This document shows positions 63,901 through 64,000 of a stretch of DNA of 64,000 nt, in pieces. This DNA comes from a bacterium (lineage in GTDB: Bacteria > Krumholzibacteriota > Krumholzibacteriia > JACNKJ01), in the NCBI GenBank assembly GCA_024231955.1, contig JAAEPZ010000538.1, positions 623,340-687,339 of the forward strand, in the 5' to 3' direction. The position numbers and the translations under genes were made by a program. Numbering within the stretch: position 1 is the stretch's first letter; each line of letters begins with the position of its first letter. The notes beneath the pieces are model-generated. The model was not told where the DNA came from, searched no databases, and saw nothing but the letters and a program-made list of their open reading frames with translations.

Positions 63901-64000
63901 GGTGTATTTCGAGGGCGCCGCCAGGAACTGGGAAAACCTTATCGTCCTCAACGACGACCTGCGCACCGAGGCGCTGCAGAACGTCAACGAGAACCGCTCC
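57917..64000 (+). CDS. giant secreted multidomain protein (LVIVD, FN3, LamG domains; continues past window)
   Basis: Starts at the ATG at 57917 (GGAG 7 bases upstream) and stays open to the last base; over 2,000 residues are visible. After a signal peptide (LRLFTLLLLAATLLIPQGAQA), there are two FN3-like modules, LVIVD-type propeller repeats (about 245-540: GTTALIADGTNGLEIVDVS), about seven FN3-like modules (about 550-1180, repeating PP..V.A.D and EDGFRIRRDG) and a carboxypeptidase-regulatory-like domain (from about 1185) into which a LamG domain (about 1215-1405: FTVEWWVKIS, WHHCAVSY, VLDEVRIWDS) is inserted before TDLDGNYAMGGI resumes. More CNA/CarboxypepD-like repeats follow. An adhesin or surface structural protein is the natural guess; the C-terminus, where a sorting domain might be, is outside. 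Confidence 0.9.
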   Translation, partial: MTWINTPVMELKTTTRGMLPGLDVLRLFTLLLLAATLLIPQGAQALTNEEVQDWVARAQASQDRGEGEIPPLIDRDFNFTATDSILETGVLLSWPTDPDLEVYYEILRNDIPIMQLSAQDSVYLDTDVQPLRTYDYTLLTWALWYPDDPMVYSGDVGTPGFFQPRNAWSTQYSDLGGVQFGWEDRSSIETGYIIYRDGVAIDSTAANTIGYYDTTAEPLTSYEYCASAYYTSDIGTGLVGSYPTPGVAQSIELFGTTALIADGTNGLEIVDVSNPANPTFISNFPAEDTFNDVYVHGQWALVADGTFGLKLIEWEYDPENPWEYASQDTDGEALGVFGLEFGPWDETLLLVADGTAGLAVAMITEGLDEFAYYDTPGIAYNAVADNDGIAYVADGAGDLQVLDASDYWGVGVSFITSLTLPGEAMDIVVEGDYALIAAGSAGLVVVDISNPAIPVMVANIDGGGLLTNSTDIALSGTRAYLSDASGIVAIFDVSNPPFPILSGTVDQTNPGGLAVLNDQLHIAADGDYNILDIPVDIATGWTCSDGIMGTIEPPTDIAASYGIYLDKTVISWTDNSSFESGFRIIRTPDALSVDVDPNVVMWEDTDAGVLGVEQTYEVWVLDANGNPLLGGSAAGIYGPDTMLPPTDLVVSQRYDFDDRIRVTWTDAPSEDFYVIWRFEIGFEPAVIDTIVAGETSYDDFDVAAETSYAYHVTSASDAGGTSLLPYGDMNVGQRDDILAPINVVATDGEIETHVKLTWENRSSKTVYFRLSRDGEPFQTIAGAHSEAFDLGAELDLYPGVTYTYTVEAVSAEGLASGNSDDGYRELLPPTDVAAEDEVSEARVLVTWASASQAETGYNIYRALADAPVDTTLIGSVGVNNAAYLDETGSSDVEYTYFVATHDDLGESVRDSDNGIRRLIPPVNVSATDGAYEDQVVITWMDDSGAEDGFRIRRDGASLGVVTDGSLTFTDDDSPAIGTVYSYTVETYDSYGPSLTTADDGGAAMLPPSSMSASTEYDTGVYVSWTDDSALNTGYYVTRDGTNISGSLGGSTITYFDSSVPDEDLEYEYCVVATSGGAETTPVCDTGMMPSSVSAATNTAGFISDLTASDLIYDNRVRLEWTDAGGSEDGFRVYRDDLLIETLDPDSQSYNDFDAAPGSVHEYRVEGFNASFSGWETDMGWRPADGGIAGRVTTLSGAPVEGVDIGLDPTPNQALLFDGASSRVYSQSPVPAEFSMGGEFTVEWWVKISDQNNHTMISYRTPGDADEFAVGVMQWSSGTMRFRWAHNNETGVAYSEAVIADDQWHHCAVSYTSGHLRFYIDGSFAIEADPTGSLESGGKFMLGQLQSGQEGEWNSAYSLQGVLDEVRIWDSVLDQPTISANRFNKLSGSEAGLLHYWPLDAGSGGGAADLTGHGADGKAYAAGWTSAGAPVAAIVQTDLDGNYAMGGIRYGQATTFAVIPSGPSRTFDPTYTNITLDENSPIQNEIEFNDITAFALSGIIDIADTGCMNLGVEIYLDGNLAGVSAADGSYTISAQAGDHVLSVQKGTNTFSPVNYELLATGDIAGLNFSNTTTSILSGFVGGSCNLSVGTLRFRVATEDGCLEEFLEADGTYSLQLPSQEYIVSYEGVVGSPVEGISEAQLLAYFQSQGTHRIDLTDGDAELDLLFRAPLSMTIEGFPDAACAFFNDTETTAVSVGAPIIAQLAEVPLTISVYERYGDFTCPVDSGTVTIYDEIMDVTDTPTVLDIVDGQVTYTTIGNLPNIYAGRLDDDGNDRSYQKPISFVAEVPGQDLYTRTEWAMVTGDKPRIGTFVSAVSEELPMLILRDPPGDGSTAFLEEGKTFTYGFEGSVLESISGGVELAVEAGFEFTAGSMFFTTDSDAGVESSLGFEIGVSATATGGVEFSVTTTETFSTSDEQVFVGDGADLMLGVALNLLFAKTDVLGYDPDDCQIVHSQKVRFGADGDKPFETIYLYTTGHIEGNLIPQLRDLAKLAPADSVYFEGAARNWENLIVLNDDLRTEALQNVNENRS

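Overview
The window is about 64 kb of GC-rich chromosome from a Gram-negative bacterium that probably belongs to the FCB side of the tree (candidate phyla such as Eisenbacteria or Krumholzibacteriota are the best guess; no rRNA is present to settle it). Four secreted proteins end in a PNPFNP-type Ig-like C-terminal domain resembling the sorting domain of type IX secretion (T9SS) cargo. A kinase/response-regulator pair resembling PorY/PorX, the T9SS regulators of Bacteroidota, is also present. Lipoproteins, a Wzx flippase and a TPR outer-membrane-type lipoprotein support a two-membrane envelope. No plasmid, phage, IS element, CRISPR array, tRNA or rRNA was seen.

Layout. 0-3.6 kb (minus): sugar-modification genes (SGNH-like protein, PglF-like dehydratase, PglE-like aminotransferase). 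4.4-8.2 kb (minus): two paralogous secreted HEXXH metalloproteases with C-terminal sorting domains. 8.5-9.6 kb: M42-like peptidase. 9.7-17.5 kb (plus): a pyrimidine operon, pyrR-pyrB-pyrC-TPR lipoprotein-pyrK-pyrD-pyrF-pyrE, headed by a promoter, a PyrR-binding loop and an intrinsic attenuator. 17.6-19.2 kb: Na+/Ca2+ antiporter and DinB-like protein. 19.6-24.4 kb: secreted beta-propeller protein, a strip of decayed gene fragments, and an RCC1-like repeat protein.

24.4-28.7 kb (plus): nucleotide-sugar operon (two GDP-sugar SDR enzymes, UDP-glucose dehydrogenase, UDP-GlcNAc 2-epimerase) closed by a strong terminator. 28.9-35.1 kb: secreted or periplasmic proteins (propeller, CotH/lamin-tail protein, SMP-30-like lipoprotein, glutaminyl cyclase). 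35.2-40.8 kb: a HemC-like protein lacking the cofactor cysteine, serS, PorY-like kinase, PorX-like regulator, tsaE. 40.9-43.8 kb (minus): cysteine-desulfurase-like enzyme with a small partner, then an unusual three-gene unit of a 59-aa protein and two V4R-like proteins. 44.1-47.9 kb (minus): flippase, acetyltransferase, polysaccharide deacetylase.

48.8-53.3 kb (plus): tsaB-rimI-punA and accD-folC housekeeping genes. 53.5-57.7 kb: propeller/Y_Y_Y hybrid sensor kinase with its LuxR-type regulator, then an orphan receiver. 57.9 kb to the window end: the start of a giant secreted multidomain protein, cut by the window edge. The theme linking the accessory genes is the cell surface: nucleotide sugars, flippase, deacetylase, secreted proteins with sorting domains, and a PorXY-like switch that could control their export.
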